From Lyophyllum atratum (Eukaryota; Basidiomycota; Agaricomycetes; Agaricales; Lyophyllaceae): 64,000 bases of DNA. Below the pieces are notes generated by a model. The model was not told the DNA's origin and did no database searches. It was given only the letters and a program-made list of their open reading frames with translations. The stretch lies in assembly GCA_014905825.1 (NCBI GenBank), contig JACGCN010000025.1:62001-126000 (forward strand). Reading direction: 5' to 3'. Shown one piece after another: positions 1 to 15,519 of this stretch (positions are counted from its first letter, which is position 1; the number at the start of each line of letters is the position of its first letter). A program made the position numbers and the translations under genes.

Positions 1-1525
<1,525 letters not shown>

Positions 1526-1661
1526 GAGGGCTGGAGAGGGCCAGGGTGTATATATGTGGGCTTTCGTGCGGATATACAATATGTAGTCAAATTCATTCTT
1601 GGGACTTGGGTATCCTGTGTTTGGGTAAGAACTTGTGAGTATTTGTGGGTAGAGTGTATAA

Positions 1662-1755
1662 GGCGCTGTAGTGTAGTGGTTATCACTCGAGATTCTGACG
1701 TTATCTCCCAACCTCTGAGTATTCTCGTAACCCAGGTTCGAGTCCTGGCAGTGCC
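1662..1755 (+). tRNA. tRNA-Gln (CUG), 23-nt intron
   Basis: The acceptor stem GGCGCTG pairs with CAGTGCC. The D arm TAGTGTAGTGGTTATCA is typical of glutamine tRNA, and the T arm is CCAGG-TTCGAGT-CCTGG. The anticodon stem CGAGA/TCTCG encloses TTCTGA, giving anticodon CTG at 1695-1697. A 23-nt intron at 1699-1721 follows position 37, the standard eukaryotic site. The mature tRNA is 71 nt. This is the first of three tandem copies. Confidence 0.9.
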
Positions 1756-1844
1756 TAAATGGATGATCACTTTTTTCTGGTCGGATATGAAGCACTTGTT
1801 AGTATGATGAACCTCATGTTACTTAGAAATGAAGCCTTGTACAA

Positions 1845-1924
1845 GGCGCTGTAGTGTAGAGGTTATCACTCGAGATTCTGATGAGAGGATTTCTCGAAAC
1901 CCAGGTTCGAGTCCTGGCAGAGCC
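1845..1924 (+). tRNA. tRNA-Gln (CUG), 9-nt intron
   Basis: Second copy of the array, with the same D arm, T arm and anticodon stem as its neighbours. The anticodon CTG is at 1878-1880 and the intron is only 9 nt (1882-1890). The 3' acceptor strand reads CAGAGCC, which creates a G-A mismatch where the other copies have a G-T pair. The variable loop also differs by one base. It may be a weaker or decaying copy. Confidence 0.82.
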
Positions 1925-2037
1925 TCTTCCGCAATCCAGACGTATTTTGATGCATCGGCCGATCTCTCATTTTTGCTGCTCTAAACTTTGAGGTCTCCCA
2001 GTCTCCAGATTATGGCTCCGAGTGTGTGCGGTGCAAA

Positions 2038-2144
2038 GGCGCTGTAGTGTAGAGGTTATCACTCGAGATTCTGATGAGCAGGACTCCTAATAGGAGATGC
2101 GCGGTCCGTCTTCTCGTAACCCAGGTTCGAGTCCTGGCAGTGCC
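2038..2144 (+). tRNA. tRNA-Gln (CUG), 36-nt intron
   Basis: Third copy of the array. Acceptor, D, anticodon and T stems are all intact; the anticodon CTG is at 2071-2073. The intron at 2075-2110 is 36 nt and unrelated in sequence to the introns of the other two copies. The mature length is again 71 nt. Confidence 0.9.
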
Positions 2145-2509
2145 TTGTACCATGTTTTGAACCTTTTTTTCCAATTGGGAGACCATGACATAGTGACCCA
2201 TGTACCGGAATGTCGGATGTCCATCCAGTGCCACTGCCAGTAAGGAACAATTCTATTTATATCGTGCCGCCCGGAATCTGCTTGTCAACAAGTTGTGGGG
2301 TCTGGTGAAGATGTGAAGATGAAGAATGACGGGACCTAGAACCGTGGAACGCAGGTCATAGCGATTGTGCATGAAATGAGAGGGTAGGGTGGGGTCTGAC
2401 GAAAGACGAAGGCATGGTATAGTTGAGGGTAAAGAGTTTATATCTAATCTTATCTACGTGTTTGTGACGATGATGTACTCAATGCAGTTGTTCCCTTCTT
2501 CCAGTATTC
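2145..2509. other. Intergenic, no gene seen
   Basis: No convincing coding exon or RNA gene is visible between the last tRNA-Gln and the first recognisable piece of the GMC relic. Confidence 0.5.
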
Positions 2510-3640
2510 TATTGTGAAAACGCCCTTCTTGACTGGAATACCACGACTACGCCGCAGAATGCTCTGAATGGACGCGTCCTTACCTACACAAGGGGCCATG
2601 TTCTTGGAGGGTCCAGCTCAATTAGTAAGACGCTCCCTTGTGGGCCTGGAATCCTCTAACCAACTTAACGCTGTTGTTTTTCAAGATGGTATGGTTTGCA
2701 CGCGTGGTTCTTCGTCTGATTCCGATGGATACGCGAAGGCAACTGGAGATCCCGGTTGATCCTGGAAGAAGTTGCAACCCTATAGTCGAAAGGTATGTCC
2801 GCTCTTCTCATCCTATCTAACGCTTGCTCAAGCAGGTGCGATGGACTGTCCCAGCCGACAAGCACGACACCACTGGCCAATTTACTCCTTATGCACGCGG
2901 GTTTGAGTTCTGCTGCGGCTTGTAGCACGAGAGAGTCGATGATTTGCAGGACACCAGGAAGGTTGACGGAGGTCATGCTCTCGGGTATATTCCGTACAAC
3001 GAAGACATGAACTGGCATGAACTCTGGTGATTCTATTGGAATTGGTACGCGCTTCACTCCCTATCCTTATTTCCATTCACCCGTTCTAGGTTGTTTACAA
3101 TCGACAATACACAGAGGCAAACGAAGCAGCGCAGCTATGTCATACCTTGCGCGAAAATTCCTGAAGCGACACAATCTAGATATCGTTCTTAATACACGAG
3201 TGATACGCATCCGGACGGTGGAAATTGCCCAGGATTCTACCGGTCTGTTTCCCAAAAGCTGAGTTTACTTTTTGCCAAGCCACTCATATCATCTGGTACA
3301 GGGTCTCGCCGCGTTCGTATGTTCGCTTCAAAAGAAGTCATGTTGGACGAGCTCATTCACGAAACGGTAGGGATAGGCGCGCATCCTGTTGGGACAACGA
3401 CGATGTCGCCTCGGGGTGCAAAACATGGTGTAGTGGATCCGAACTTGCTGTCAAGGGGGTATCAGGGCTTCGTACCGTGGATGCCTCGATTATGGTGAGT
3501 CGAATGCAACCTGGCATGTCTACTAGCTAATCGTATGGTATTTCTTTTAGCCATTTGTACCGTGGGGACACAGTCAAGCTGCTGTCTATATCATCGCTGA
3601 GCGGGCGGCAGACCTTACTAAACATACATGGCTGGATCGC
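2510..3640 (+). pseudogene. Decayed GMC oxidoreductase (aryl-alcohol oxidase type)
   Basis: Pieces of a GMC flavoenzyme appear in order but in different frames. Near 2537-2625 the segment DWNTTTTPQNALNGRV and the FAD-contact stretch RGHVLGGSSSI are readable. Around 2840-3050 a shifted remnant matches the region that in the intact gene reads NHNTSGQFTPSVHG to NSGDPIGIG. Near 3385-3620 come AHPVGTTTM, VKGVSGLRTVDASIM and, after an intron, PFVPWGHSQAAVYIIAERAADL. The start, the signal peptide and the first FAD glycine motif are absent. About 150-200 residues of the substrate domain between TRVIRIRTVE and the C-terminal His region also appear deleted. It lies directly upstream of an intact gene of the same family on the same strand, so it is probably a dead tandem copy. 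Confidence 0.75.
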
Positions 3641-3933
3641 GATTCTTACAATCTAGCACCGCCTGGCAGCGATGCTATCTGAGTTGCCCTTTTATCTATC
3701 TATTTGGCTCTAAAATACCTAGGCAGCCGATGCCGCCGTTTCCCACCTTCCATCGGAAACTAAGAAGGCCTGCATCCAGACCCGTGGCCTACATCACATC
3801 ATTACTAGCGAGTAAGGAAGTGCGCATTTACGACATCATGTCTTCGAATCCTTTGTCGTGAGTATCACTCCTTCCTTTTTATACCTGGAGCCACTCATGG
3901 CTTTTACTCTCAGGCTCAATTTATATCCGGAGT

Positions 3934-4113
3934 ATGGCAAAGACTAATCATGCCGTCTTTGACATTGCCATCTCCATCGGTCAGAAGTCTTACAGCGATG
4001 AGTTTCGCAGAGACCAGCGTTACTCCATGCTGGAGCCTGTCAGGATGCTTCTCGGAACTCCTATTCGTCCTGTGACTATTACGAGAGAGAAGATGCAGGA
4101 TTACTTTGCCTAG
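3934..4113 (+). CDS. Short ORF of unknown function, possible gene tail
   Basis: An open frame of 59 codons begins MAKTNHAVFDIAISIGQKSY and ends with MQDYFA before a TAG. The composition looks protein-like, but I do not recognise the family. It sits between the GMC relic and the intact GMC gene, with no clear start context, and may be the last exon or a fragment of a gene inserted or rearranged here. Confidence 0.3.
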   Translation: MAKTNHAVFDIAISIGQKSYSDEFRRDQRYSMLEPVRMLLGTPIRPVTITREKMQDYFA

Positions 4114-4152
4114 GGCTTAAAAGCCCGGCTTTGCGCTTCATGGCCTGATTGA

Positions 4153-6512
<2,360 letters not shown>

Positions 6513-6976
6513 TCCTTAGCATCTATCGGTGCTGTTCCAGTTGCATTTATTAGTTAGCTTCAGTTCATGTCATGGAAGGTGCTAAAAGGTTGTTTGAACC
6601 AATTCGGATGCAAGTTCGCGGGTGATCAAAGTACCAGGTGATGCCGCTTTGTAAATTTGCCTACGTCCAATTAGAGTTGGCTGCAAGTTCCAGAGCCTCG
6701 GCTAGAAAGGCGCGAAAATCTCTATCTATTGGACTGTCTTTGAAAACGTTATGACGCGGGACGTAACATAAATCCATCATGTATATTAATGTAGGTCACT
6801 TGTAGGTCGTATGTAGTGATTTGTATCCGCTCCTTACACTCTACTTGTGTAATTCCGTGTCGGTATAAGGTATGTTCTAGATGTGAGGAGTGGTCATGGC
6901 TCTTGTCACTTGTAATCCTATATTCCATTGCGCATTCCTTCCAGAAAGGTAAGGCTCTCGTCTGAGCTTGAACGCC
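6513..6976. other. Intergenic between convergent genes
   Basis: This gap lies between the 3' ends of the GMC gene (+) and the EFM5-like gene (-). It should hold both 3' UTRs. No further gene is visible. Confidence 0.5.
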
Positions 6977-7948
6977 TCATCCTGTAACGCCCTTTCCCAA
7001 ATCCTCCGCTCCCTCCCAAGATCCCCAACAAGCAAACTCATTGGCGAGTCCACCGTGCTCGGGGTCGAGCGATGTCAAGCGAAGAGGGCCAATTGGTGGA
7101 TGATCGTATAGCCGGTGCAGTATGTCTTCGATTGAGGTGGAGGTTATAAGAATGAGTTTGCCATGCTTGGGATGGATTATTTGACGAATGGTCTGTATTA
7201 ATTTCTTATTCGTTGCCTGATAGAAAAGAGTCGGATCATAACGACAAGGTGGCGATTTAAGAGAGAATGCTTACTTCGTTCAAGAAAGGGGGATCGACTA
7301 CGACGACATCAAAGGCCCCACAAAGGTTCTCGGGGAAGACATCCGGTTCATCCAAATCGTAACGGATAACTTTGCTCGGTGCAAGGATATTAAACCTTTG
7401 ATCGAATTCGAGAAGCCTCGCTCCTTCAAGCGGATGCGTGTGCTGGAACGCGACAAAACCGGTTGGGCAACACACGAATGCTACCTTCGACGATTCCGTA
7501 CAAAGTGACCTGATGCTTTTGGCGAGCCGTGTAGCAAATGATGTGGAATACCTGGCGTGTTGAAAATCATGGTTTGGGTTTGGCGGATCCATCAGCAAAT
7601 CATCGAGGCGGAAGGACAGGCGTTCCAGAACTGGGTCCTGCCTGTACAGCCATGTCAATGAGCTACTCACCAGAACTGACTCAGCTGCCAATCTTCGCCA
7701 AATGCGAGACGATATTCGTCTACGCTCATCATGGAGGGATCTGGTTCTTCAATGCTCACATTAAATGCAAGACTCGCGACCCGGGCAGCCGCCTTTTCGG
7801 CCAGATCATTAAAACGTTCCTCCTCCTCCGCCTTGGATGATAGGAAAGATTCTAGGAGTGCCAGAGTGTCCACGGATAGTTGCGGTGGAGAACTTGAGAA
7901 GGAAGAAAAGGTGGCAGTCGAGCGAGGGGACTCTGGGATCTCCTGCAT
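6977..7948 (-). CDS. EFM5: EFM5/EEF1AKMT1-like protein-lysine N-methyltransferase
   Basis: An AdoMet-dependent methyltransferase of the N6AMT2/EFM5 family, which methylates a lysine of translation elongation factor 1A. Three exons give about 280 residues. LSVDTLALLESFL and GEDWQLSQFWQDP match the conserved N-terminal helix and family signature. AFVCCPTGFVAF, RLLEFDQRF and FDVVVVDPPFLNE are the methyltransferase core, with DPPF as the catalytic loop. The last exon reads TIRQIIHPKHGKLILITS and ends LANEFACWGSWEGAE, matching the family C-terminus. The start MQEIPES was chosen because the longer in-frame extension upstream has no conserved sequence. It is transcribed divergently from the formyltransferase gene. 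Confidence 0.88.
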
Positions 7949-8468
7949 AGTTATGACCTGAGTCACGGAGTAGTGTTGGAATTTTGGTAGATCTTGGTTG
8001 ATCAAAATATTTTGCAAAAAAACAAATTTTGTCACTGTTTACTATCACCTCCCGAAGCCACGCGACCTTTGCCCTTGTCATGCAGCCCTAAAGCTGGATG
8101 GGTTATGATCGTTCAGTTCGCGGAGCACATCTATTGAGTTGACAGATAGTGGATCCTAAAAGATCACAAGTTTGGTCGCGGTGAGCTGGCTTCCTTCATG
8201 TTATCGCTGGTACGATCAGACTTATAGTGGGATAGAGTTATGACGCCTGCAGTTTGTTCAGTAGTCATATCCATCAATATGGCTATGAGCGTCGAGATCC
8301 GGGCTAAGAATTGCATCTCAGAGCATCCCAGAGCATCTAGTGGGAAAAGAGGCATGGTAAATTGTGGAGGAGCGATTCCGATCAAAACCAGCGATGGCAA
8401 AAATAAAACATACAAGCACGTGGTTATCTCTGATTTCATCTCTTCTGTTCAACTTCTTGATCGAGACC
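7949..8468. promoter_or_regulatory. Divergent promoter region
   Basis: About 520 bases separate the start codons of the EFM5-like gene (-) and the formyltransferase gene (+), so both promoters must lie here. I see no distinct named element. Confidence 0.5.
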
Positions 8469-9250
8469 ATGACAGTAGAAAGAAAAGTGGTTGTCCTCAT
8501 CTCGGGTTCAGGTGAGTTTCAGTCGGGCGCCATACGCGTTCACATCGTCAGTAACATTCGATATACAGGGAGCAATCTACAAGCCCTCATAGATGCTCAG
8601 AATACACCAGCTCTTCCAAACGCAAGGATAACCTTGGTTTTTTCCAACCGAAAAGCGGCTTATGGCCTGACACGCGCTGCACAATCAAGCCCACCGATAC
8701 CAACATCGTATCTCGCTCTTCAACCGTATTTGAAGGCCAACCCCGGAAAGACACGAGCCGACTACGACGAAGAGGTCGCGCGTGTTGTTCTGCAAGGGAA
8801 TCCCGATCTGATAATATTGGCCGGATGGATGCACATATTTGGAGAGAGATTCTTGGAGCTAGCTGATGGCATAAAGCCACTAGGACATGGCGAAGAACTG
8901 CGGAAACCTGTACCCGTAATCAACCTACACCCGGCCCTGCCAGGCGCCTTTGACGGAGCAAACGCGATTGAGCGGGCATTTGAAGCGTTCCAGAAAGGGG
9001 AGATTTCACGTTCGGGAGCAATGGTACATCGAGTGGTGAAGGATGTTGATCGCGGTGAACCTCTGATTGTTAGAGAAGTGCCTATCACGAAGGACGAGCC
9101 GATCGAAGCGTTCGAGGAGCGACTCCATGAGGTAGAGCATGAGATTATTGTGGAAGCGGCAGCAAAGGTCCTTGATGAGGTGAAGCCATTGCAGGTGCGT
9201 ACCCTCAGTTGCACTCTGATCCCTCTGAATCTATATTACTGCAGTCTTGA
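8469..9250 (+). CDS. ADE8: Phosphoribosylglycinamide formyltransferase (GART)
   Basis: Monofunctional GAR transformylase of purine biosynthesis; it transfers a formyl group from 10-formyl-THF to glycinamide ribonucleotide in the cytosol. The first exon ends in VVVLISGSG, and an intron (8512-8568) splits the phosphate loop SGSGSNLQALID. NPDLIILAGWMHIF, the catalytic INLHPALPGAFDG (Asn and His) and SGAMVHRVVKDVDRGEPL (catalytic Asp) follow in the usual order. Length is about 225 residues, normal for the family. After KPLQ a GT donor starts a last short intron; either likely acceptor puts a stop within one or two codons, so the exact 3' end is uncertain. Confidence 0.92.
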
Positions 9251-10418
9251 TATACACTCTCGACGAAATTTATATTCTAGTGAGCGGTCTGATCTGCTTG
9301 CATATCCAACTGTAATTATATTTTAGGACCATGCCTCGCTGTGGTTAATGATATCTCGCAGTGTGCATCGTACGTTTGTGGCCTGGCGGATCCACCATAC
9401 CCAGCATCAACGTAGTTCCCGAATCGCCTTTGGCGTAGGAGCGAAAGCCCGTCCCAGTTATGTGATCGGTAGCATCTCAGTGGAATGCCAAATATTCGAT
9501 TCCAGGTTCCCGGGTCCAAACAGCCTTTGTCAGGTCGTCAGACCACTTTGAAAGACAAAACCCTGGACTAAGACGGATCCTACTTGGCTTCTTAGGCAGT
9601 ACCAGATTCTGTGGGCGTAGAAACCCTGGACGATGGTGATAATTCCGAACAAGCTTGCGTTCGGGACGTCCAAGCAGCTGGCAGTTTCATAATCAAAACA
9701 TCAGTTCATCGAGCTATTAAGAATCCTGGATGTTAACCCCGGCAAAATCCTCGTTGTCGGAAAAGTACCTATTTCTCATGCAAGGCCTGCTACGAGTCGG
9801 ATCAGCTTCATAAGGTTGAGCGAAGCTTGGAAGTGCGCCTTCATTGTGTGATGGCGTCGTTGGATTGAGATAGTGGCCTTCATATGAAATGTATATGTTC
9901 TCGGGTTCGACGATATCCTGCGAGTAAGTCTTGGTGGTATTCGATAACTTTCTGTGTTTTCCGCCGAAGTGATTGGTCAAACACGGTCACCTGAGATGCA
10001 CGCTTCTGTACCTAACATATGCAAATGCAGTTGAACCACTGAATTTCGGTTCTCCCGTCTCTGGACGTCGGACATCGAGCTGTGCAGCCCTCTTGCGCCA
10101 CCCAATTCAAGTTTTCTCACAAGCGATACCTAAACTAGATTCAGCGTTCTCGAGCTGGCTATCGCACTTCCTTGCAGCTCGTCAAGCTCTTGTCGAAACC
10201 CTAAATATCGGTGGCGACACGCTCTCCTTTCAAGGCGCAAGTTCACCATATTGGCTGTAAAGCGATGTCCGGTTATTTAATCAGTGGGCGTGGAGATCTA
10301 GATCTGGTATAGCCTCCAGCACGACAAGACTTTGGAATGCTAACACCCTCTGTTTCTGCAGATTCTTTCTCCGTCTTCCACCCTATGTTCGGCTTCACCC
10401 GCCTTGCGTAGTTTTGAA
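9251..10418. other. Intergenic, only unsupported ORFs
   Basis: Two open frames of 87 codons (9717-9980, -) and 95 codons (9973-10260, +) overlap here, but neither has recognisable domains or clear splice structure. I cannot support a gene. Confidence 0.4.
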
Positions 10419-13189
10419 ATGTCTACCACTCCCCATCTCGAGATGGACTCAATCGATACCTCTCCTTTTTCGGTCGGTTTCTGGAAGCATTTGAACGATT
10501 AATATCTGCTCAAGTTTTATCGTTCCAGGATTCCTTTTCTGGTTTGATCGAGGAACCTGCGGGCTGGCAGAAGGAAACAGAGATAGCAAACGTCGATGCA
10601 AGCTATGACATTGAGGTTTGTCTGTCCTTGTGAATCATGTGTGACCCTAGTTCACAATATTTTGCAGCGCTTCACCAATGTCAAAGAGCTCGATCCTGAA
10701 TGGGATGACGAAGATGTTGACGTGTGTACATACCCCCTCTCATAGACCGCCGATTACTGATCCTCGCGACTAATCCTGGTAGGAAATTCTTGTCATGTCC
10801 GCAAAAGTAACTCGAAAGCTTTCGACTATTGAAGAAGAGACCCCGAGGATGACCAATTCCCAGGTTCGTCCCTCATCCCCTCGGAGGAAATTTGAGACCT
10901 GATGGCAGTACCAGTTGACAACAATGATCGATTTTGAGCTGCTCCCATTTCGCAGGGGGGGCATCAAGCAAGCTCAATTGTACAGAAAGCGTGACACAGG
11001 CCAGATTTACGCCTTCAGGACCTTTCGAGATATCGCAAAACCATCGTGTGAGCAAACTATCCTCAATATGATCAAGGACTTGAAGGCACCATTTTTACCA
11101 CGGATACACTGGACCTTTTGGGAAGGGGGCTATGTTTTCATGGTTATGGTATGGGCCATTATGCTCTGCGTCTTTGTTGTCGACGCTCAGCTCTTCATCC
11201 TATAGGAGCATTATCCCCCCCAAAATCTACGAGATCTTATAGATTTCGGAGGCGCCCTCCAGCGCGAGCATGCCCAGTTCTATGCCTGCGAGCTCGTGAG
11301 CTAGTATGCTGGGGCGCATGATTTTCTATGCTGATCATGTGTTATGTCCAGGTTCAAGCTATGTCTGCCCTCCATGTGGCTGGTATCGTTCATCGCGATC
11401 TGAGGCCAGAAAACGTCTTAATCGACAGTAATGGCCACATCGTCCTCAATGGTTTTGCGTCCTCGGAGATCCTTCGCCAGTCAAGGGAGGCCGGAGAACA
11501 CAATTATCTGTTCTGCACGACACCCATCAGCGGGAACTCAGCGTCCCGGGCTCCTGAACTTCTTTTAGGCTGGGCACACGATTTTGCTGTGGATTGCTGG
11601 GGTTTTGGCTTGGTCTTACGTTTTATGCTCTCTGGAATGGTGTGCACCTCGTCTCTGCTTCCGGAGACGTGGACTGATCATTTGAACAGCATCTTTTTGG
11701 CCCGGATCGGCCCTCGCGCACATCCTGGAGAGATATCATTGTCCATGATCCTATACCACTCTGCCCTCTTATTGAGTCTTCCGCACAGGACTTAATCGAC
11801 GAGGTGTGCGACCCAATATCTCTTTACTTTTATCTAACCCTCACCAGTGCCTCGAGCGGAATCCTATTGTACGGTTGAGCCTTCCGGGCATCAAAAAACA
11901 TGCATACTTCGCTGCGACGTAAGTGCGATTTGCTTAACCATTCACTTCATTGATAATGTTCTTAGTGACTGGAAGAAAGTAGCAGCCAAACGCATTCGAG
12001 GTTTGACATTTACATTTAGGCGCCCACTCTGCTTGTGGATATAATCTCATTACTTACAACAGTTCCGTTTCCATTGGATCCGAAACTGGAAAGCAATGTC
12101 TCTCCTCTTGGTTTCCAGATCGACAAAACGGGTTTTATCGCACCCAAGACAGGTGCTCGGCATTCTCGAGATTCATCACGCTTTGGGATACCCGCCTCAA
12201 TTTCAAACACCACCTCTGAGGACGCCCTGTTGGCTACAACTGCAAGTTTCGATGATCTCCACGGCCTGCCCAGGATCTTTTTGCTCGACGATCTTCCGGA
12301 AACCATGGAATCGATGTCTCTGTCGGATCCTACAATGCATAGTGCTCTGACTCTGAACGACTCGCCTCCAAATGTCCTCAAATCCGATATAAATCCTCAA
12401 GACCGCATGGCTTTGTTTTGGGAGACCTTGGACTCGGAGCAGGTATCGGTTTCGCCTGCGCCCTCTATCAATTCTACGGATACGACCCCTCGACCTCGAA
12501 AGCTCCGCAAATCTCGTTCCTCAATCTACCCCGAACAACGTTTTTCCACTCTTAGCACGTCGTCGCTCCAGAACAAGCTCCGCAAGAAGGTTCGACCTGC
12601 CCCTGCCCCGCCACCCCTGCCAGCGAACGATCAGCAGACGCCGCCTGAACCCGATCTACCGGAAGGGGTGACGCAAATGGGAAGCGGGATTGGGTTCACG
12701 TACAATATTCCCGTTGCGGTAGGATCCGGGGAGTCTATCTGTTCAGACGTGCCACAGACCTGTCATGGGATGTTCCAAGGACGACTTCCTAGCCTCGGAC
12801 TTGGACTCGGACTCGGATCTCGCTCGACGACCGCACTGGCAAAAGCCAAAGCAAGACGCACACTTCTTAGCCTCGCCATTCCCCAGACCCAGACGCAAGA
12901 AGACATGGACAAGGCGGCTTTTCCAAGAGACTTTAGGGGATCGAGCTGGAGTCTTGTGACGCCGTCATTGCTGCCTGTTTCGGATATCGAGTCTCAGAGC
13001 GCGGGAGGGGCATTGAGTTCGCCGACATCGGAGGCTGGGCCGCTGACGCCTGCGACTTTGGTCTACGAGGAGCCAGAGGTAATCGTCATCGGGGAGGATG
13101 GGTTTAAGGAGGGTGTTGCGCAGGAGGTCAAGGCAGGGGATGTTGAGGTGACGTTGCGTTTGGTGGGGCCTTGTAGGAGGGTAGACTAG
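10419..13189 (+). CDS. AGC-type protein kinase-like protein, probable pseudokinase
   Basis: A multi-exon gene of roughly 700 residues. After an acidic N-terminal part comes a kinase-like domain: LTTMIDFELLPFRRGGIKQA, then QIYAFRTFRD where the VAIK lysine would be, and HVAGIVHRDLRPENVLID as the catalytic loop. The metal-binding DFG is replaced: the sequence reads IVLNGFASSE. SRAPELLLGWAHDFAVDCWGFG keeps the APE and subdomain IX features. The C-terminal third is Ser/Pro-rich with proline runs (PAPAPPPLPA) and no domain I recognise. Arginine at the lysine site and NGF for DFG both argue against normal ATP-Mg catalysis, so a scaffold or regulatory role is inferred. The first exon (start at 10419) is the least certain part, because its intron needs a weak GTTTCT donor. 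Confidence 0.75.
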
Positions 13190-14277
13190 GGTCTCTCGGA
13201 GCTTGGTTCGTCGCCATTTGTGCCCATCACTATTTTTGTATTTTACTAGTACCTGTTTGTGTTTACCGTCATTCGATGTGTTCTGAAATTAATGAAGTCC
13301 TATAAACGTCCAATTGGAGGCTGGCTAACGTTGTGTGCCAGGCGATTACAAAACCAGGAGTTTTGCCGCAAATCTACATAGAACGCCGACACGTTTTTCG
13401 AGGCTGTTGCAAGGCTGTTGGCCAAATGGGTGTGAAATCAACCTGAGCCCAATAGTTCGGAGCCTGAATAGAACCTTTTCTTCTTCTTCATTTCCATCAT
13501 CCAGAATACCCTTATATCCTGCCAGTGACTCTCCTATCGACTGTTCGACACAATCCTCGGATGAGGACCAACTATTTTCCAAATTCTGGATTGGCTTCCT
13601 GCCGGCAGAGGCCCCTACGATTGTCGATGGCTTACAACATACAGAACGTAGCGACTAGAGGGACAGTACGATGAATGCGGCCCAGACTCCAGCTGACATG
13701 GTTTTGACGGATTTCACGAAGAGCAAAGCTCGGTGGTTGATTTGGCGTCAGTATCATGCTCATGTGTGCGACGCCTGCGGCTTCAAGGTGGATCCAACTC
13801 AGTAACTGGGGAAGTCGGCACCAGGCTTGTGCAACTGCCATGGAGGCACGTGGTGACTTGCTTGTATTGTGCAGGCCAAGAAGTTGTGCACCGTCTGTGG
13901 CTGTCTGTGGCTGCAATGTAACTTCGTTGGTTCGCATCGGTGTAAATCGCGCCATGACATCGAGCCACCATGGATGCTGTGGCTGTTGCACAAGCTGTCT
14001 AATGGACCACCAGCAGACCTCGACTTGATCGAGCCCAGCAGGCTGGTTTTGAAAGATATAAATGCCAAAGCATCCCCTTGTCAGCCTCCAGATTGCTTCT
14101 TCTTTACAACGCTGGTCGTATCCCTTTTTCCTTCCCCATTCTACTTCTTTCCTGGCTTTGAAAGTCATTTCTTTCGCTCCTCTCTCTTCGTTTTTCCAAA
14201 TATCCAAAGTACCCACACCTCCCGACTCTCCGCTTCCGCCCCTAGACTTTTTAGCTGAAAAGTGTTTCGCCGACAAG
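13190..14277. other. Intergenic, no gene supported
   Basis: This stretch holds the 3' UTR of the kinase-like gene and the promoter of the next gene. Long open frames on both strands here (including one of 235 codons on the - strand) lack domains and overlap the next gene's first exon, so I treat them as chance. Confidence 0.45.
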
Positions 14278-15519
14278 ATGGCTGACGTCTCTCGGCTTAC
14301 ACCTTCAAACGGAGCCACGTTCTCAGCCGGTGACCCCATTCACCTCCAGTGGAAGACTTCGCGACCTATCGTTTCCCCATCGTTCCGGTTATGCCTACCC
14401 TCGGGGCCCTCCACGCCACGAACTAGGAGGAATCAAGACGTAGCCGCCTCCGACGAGTGTGGGACGGCGATCTGGCCGATCATCAAGGAGGAAAAGGGGG
14501 TCTACTGTACTTCGGTGTGAGCCTCCTTTCAAGAGACTGCCCAGTAGGCGGACGTTGAATTGATGCGGTTTATCCAGTACAGTTCCTGATAATCTGAAGG
14601 CTCAGCATACGTTCGTTTTGCGGATGGAGGATGATCTTGGCGCTATATCGGAATCACCTTGCTTTTGCTTGGCTCGTAAGTTCATCGTAATGAACATAGT
14701 CTCTCACCCTCAAACGCTTGTCTAGCGCATAGGTCGTCAGTCTTGACGGAGAAGAAGAACAACGACACCTCCTTTGATACGTCACAGGCGCCCTTCGTCG
14801 CACATACGAAGTCTTCACCTAGGCACACCTCCACCGCCGATGCCTCGAGAAATTTGTCGAGCACAGCTACTGGCTCTTCCGCTACTTCCTCACGTCCTGC
14901 TGCTCCTCCAAATTCCAGCCACAGTAGTCCACCACCCCTCATCCCAAACACTCTACTGAGTCACAAACCACCGAATGCTGCATCCTTCGCAGTTCCCCTC
15001 GGCGTCGTCGCTGCTATCCTCCTGATCGCGATATTTCTAGCGATTCGACACCGGCGCAAACTCGCAAAGGAGCGAGCGACTGACGCCGAGAAGTTGACCC
15101 TGGCTCGCCAGGGGAGCGAGACTATCCTCAAGGAACACGATGTGACTAAGCAGACCATAAACAATCTTTCTAAGGACGCGCCGGGACCCGTTCCACTGTT
15201 CATGCCTGTGGATCTTCCTCCTGTTCAGATCAAGCGGTCCCATAGGAAATCTGTTCCAGTCTCTTCGGCCTATACCAATGTCAATGCCACTCTTGCAGTC
15301 AAGAACTCCGTGAAAAGCTCCAGGGCTCTATCTACTCGCTCGACGTACTCCCAAGCAAGCGTGTATCTCCCCCCAATTATGCCAGCTTCGAAGGGGCTCT
15401 TTGACGAAGAGCGCGAGAATCCAACTGCGCATTCGGTGATTGCAGATTACTTTCAGCCATCGCCACCAATCTCGCCTTCCGCTCCCGAACCACTACCTAA
15501 AGCTCATGTCACGGACTAG
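14278..15519 (+). CDS. Single-pass membrane protein with Kre9/Knh1-like N-terminal segment
   Basis: Three exons encode about 360 residues. The N-terminal VSRLTPSNGATFSAGDPIHL resembles the opening strands of the Kre9/Knh1 or Ser-Thr-rich anchored wall protein domain. Exon 2 gives VTVPDNLKAQHTFVLRMEDD. A Ser/Thr/Pro-rich stalk follows, then one membrane segment (FAVPLGVVAAILLIAIFLAI) stopped by RHRRK, and a cytoplasmic tail with many Ser and Pro residues. No cleavable signal peptide is visible at the chosen start, so either the membrane segment acts as a signal anchor or an upstream exon was missed. A role in sensing or wall attachment is only a guess from the layout. Confidence 0.72.

Noticed and set aside
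9717..10260. Two overlapping opposite-strand ORFs near 9.7-10.3 kb
   Set aside because: No domains, no start context, and they overlap head to head; likely chance.
13632..14339. 235-codon open frame on the - strand
   Set aside because: It overlaps the start of the membrane protein gene, has no domain, and its composition looks like the reverse of a pyrimidine-rich leader.
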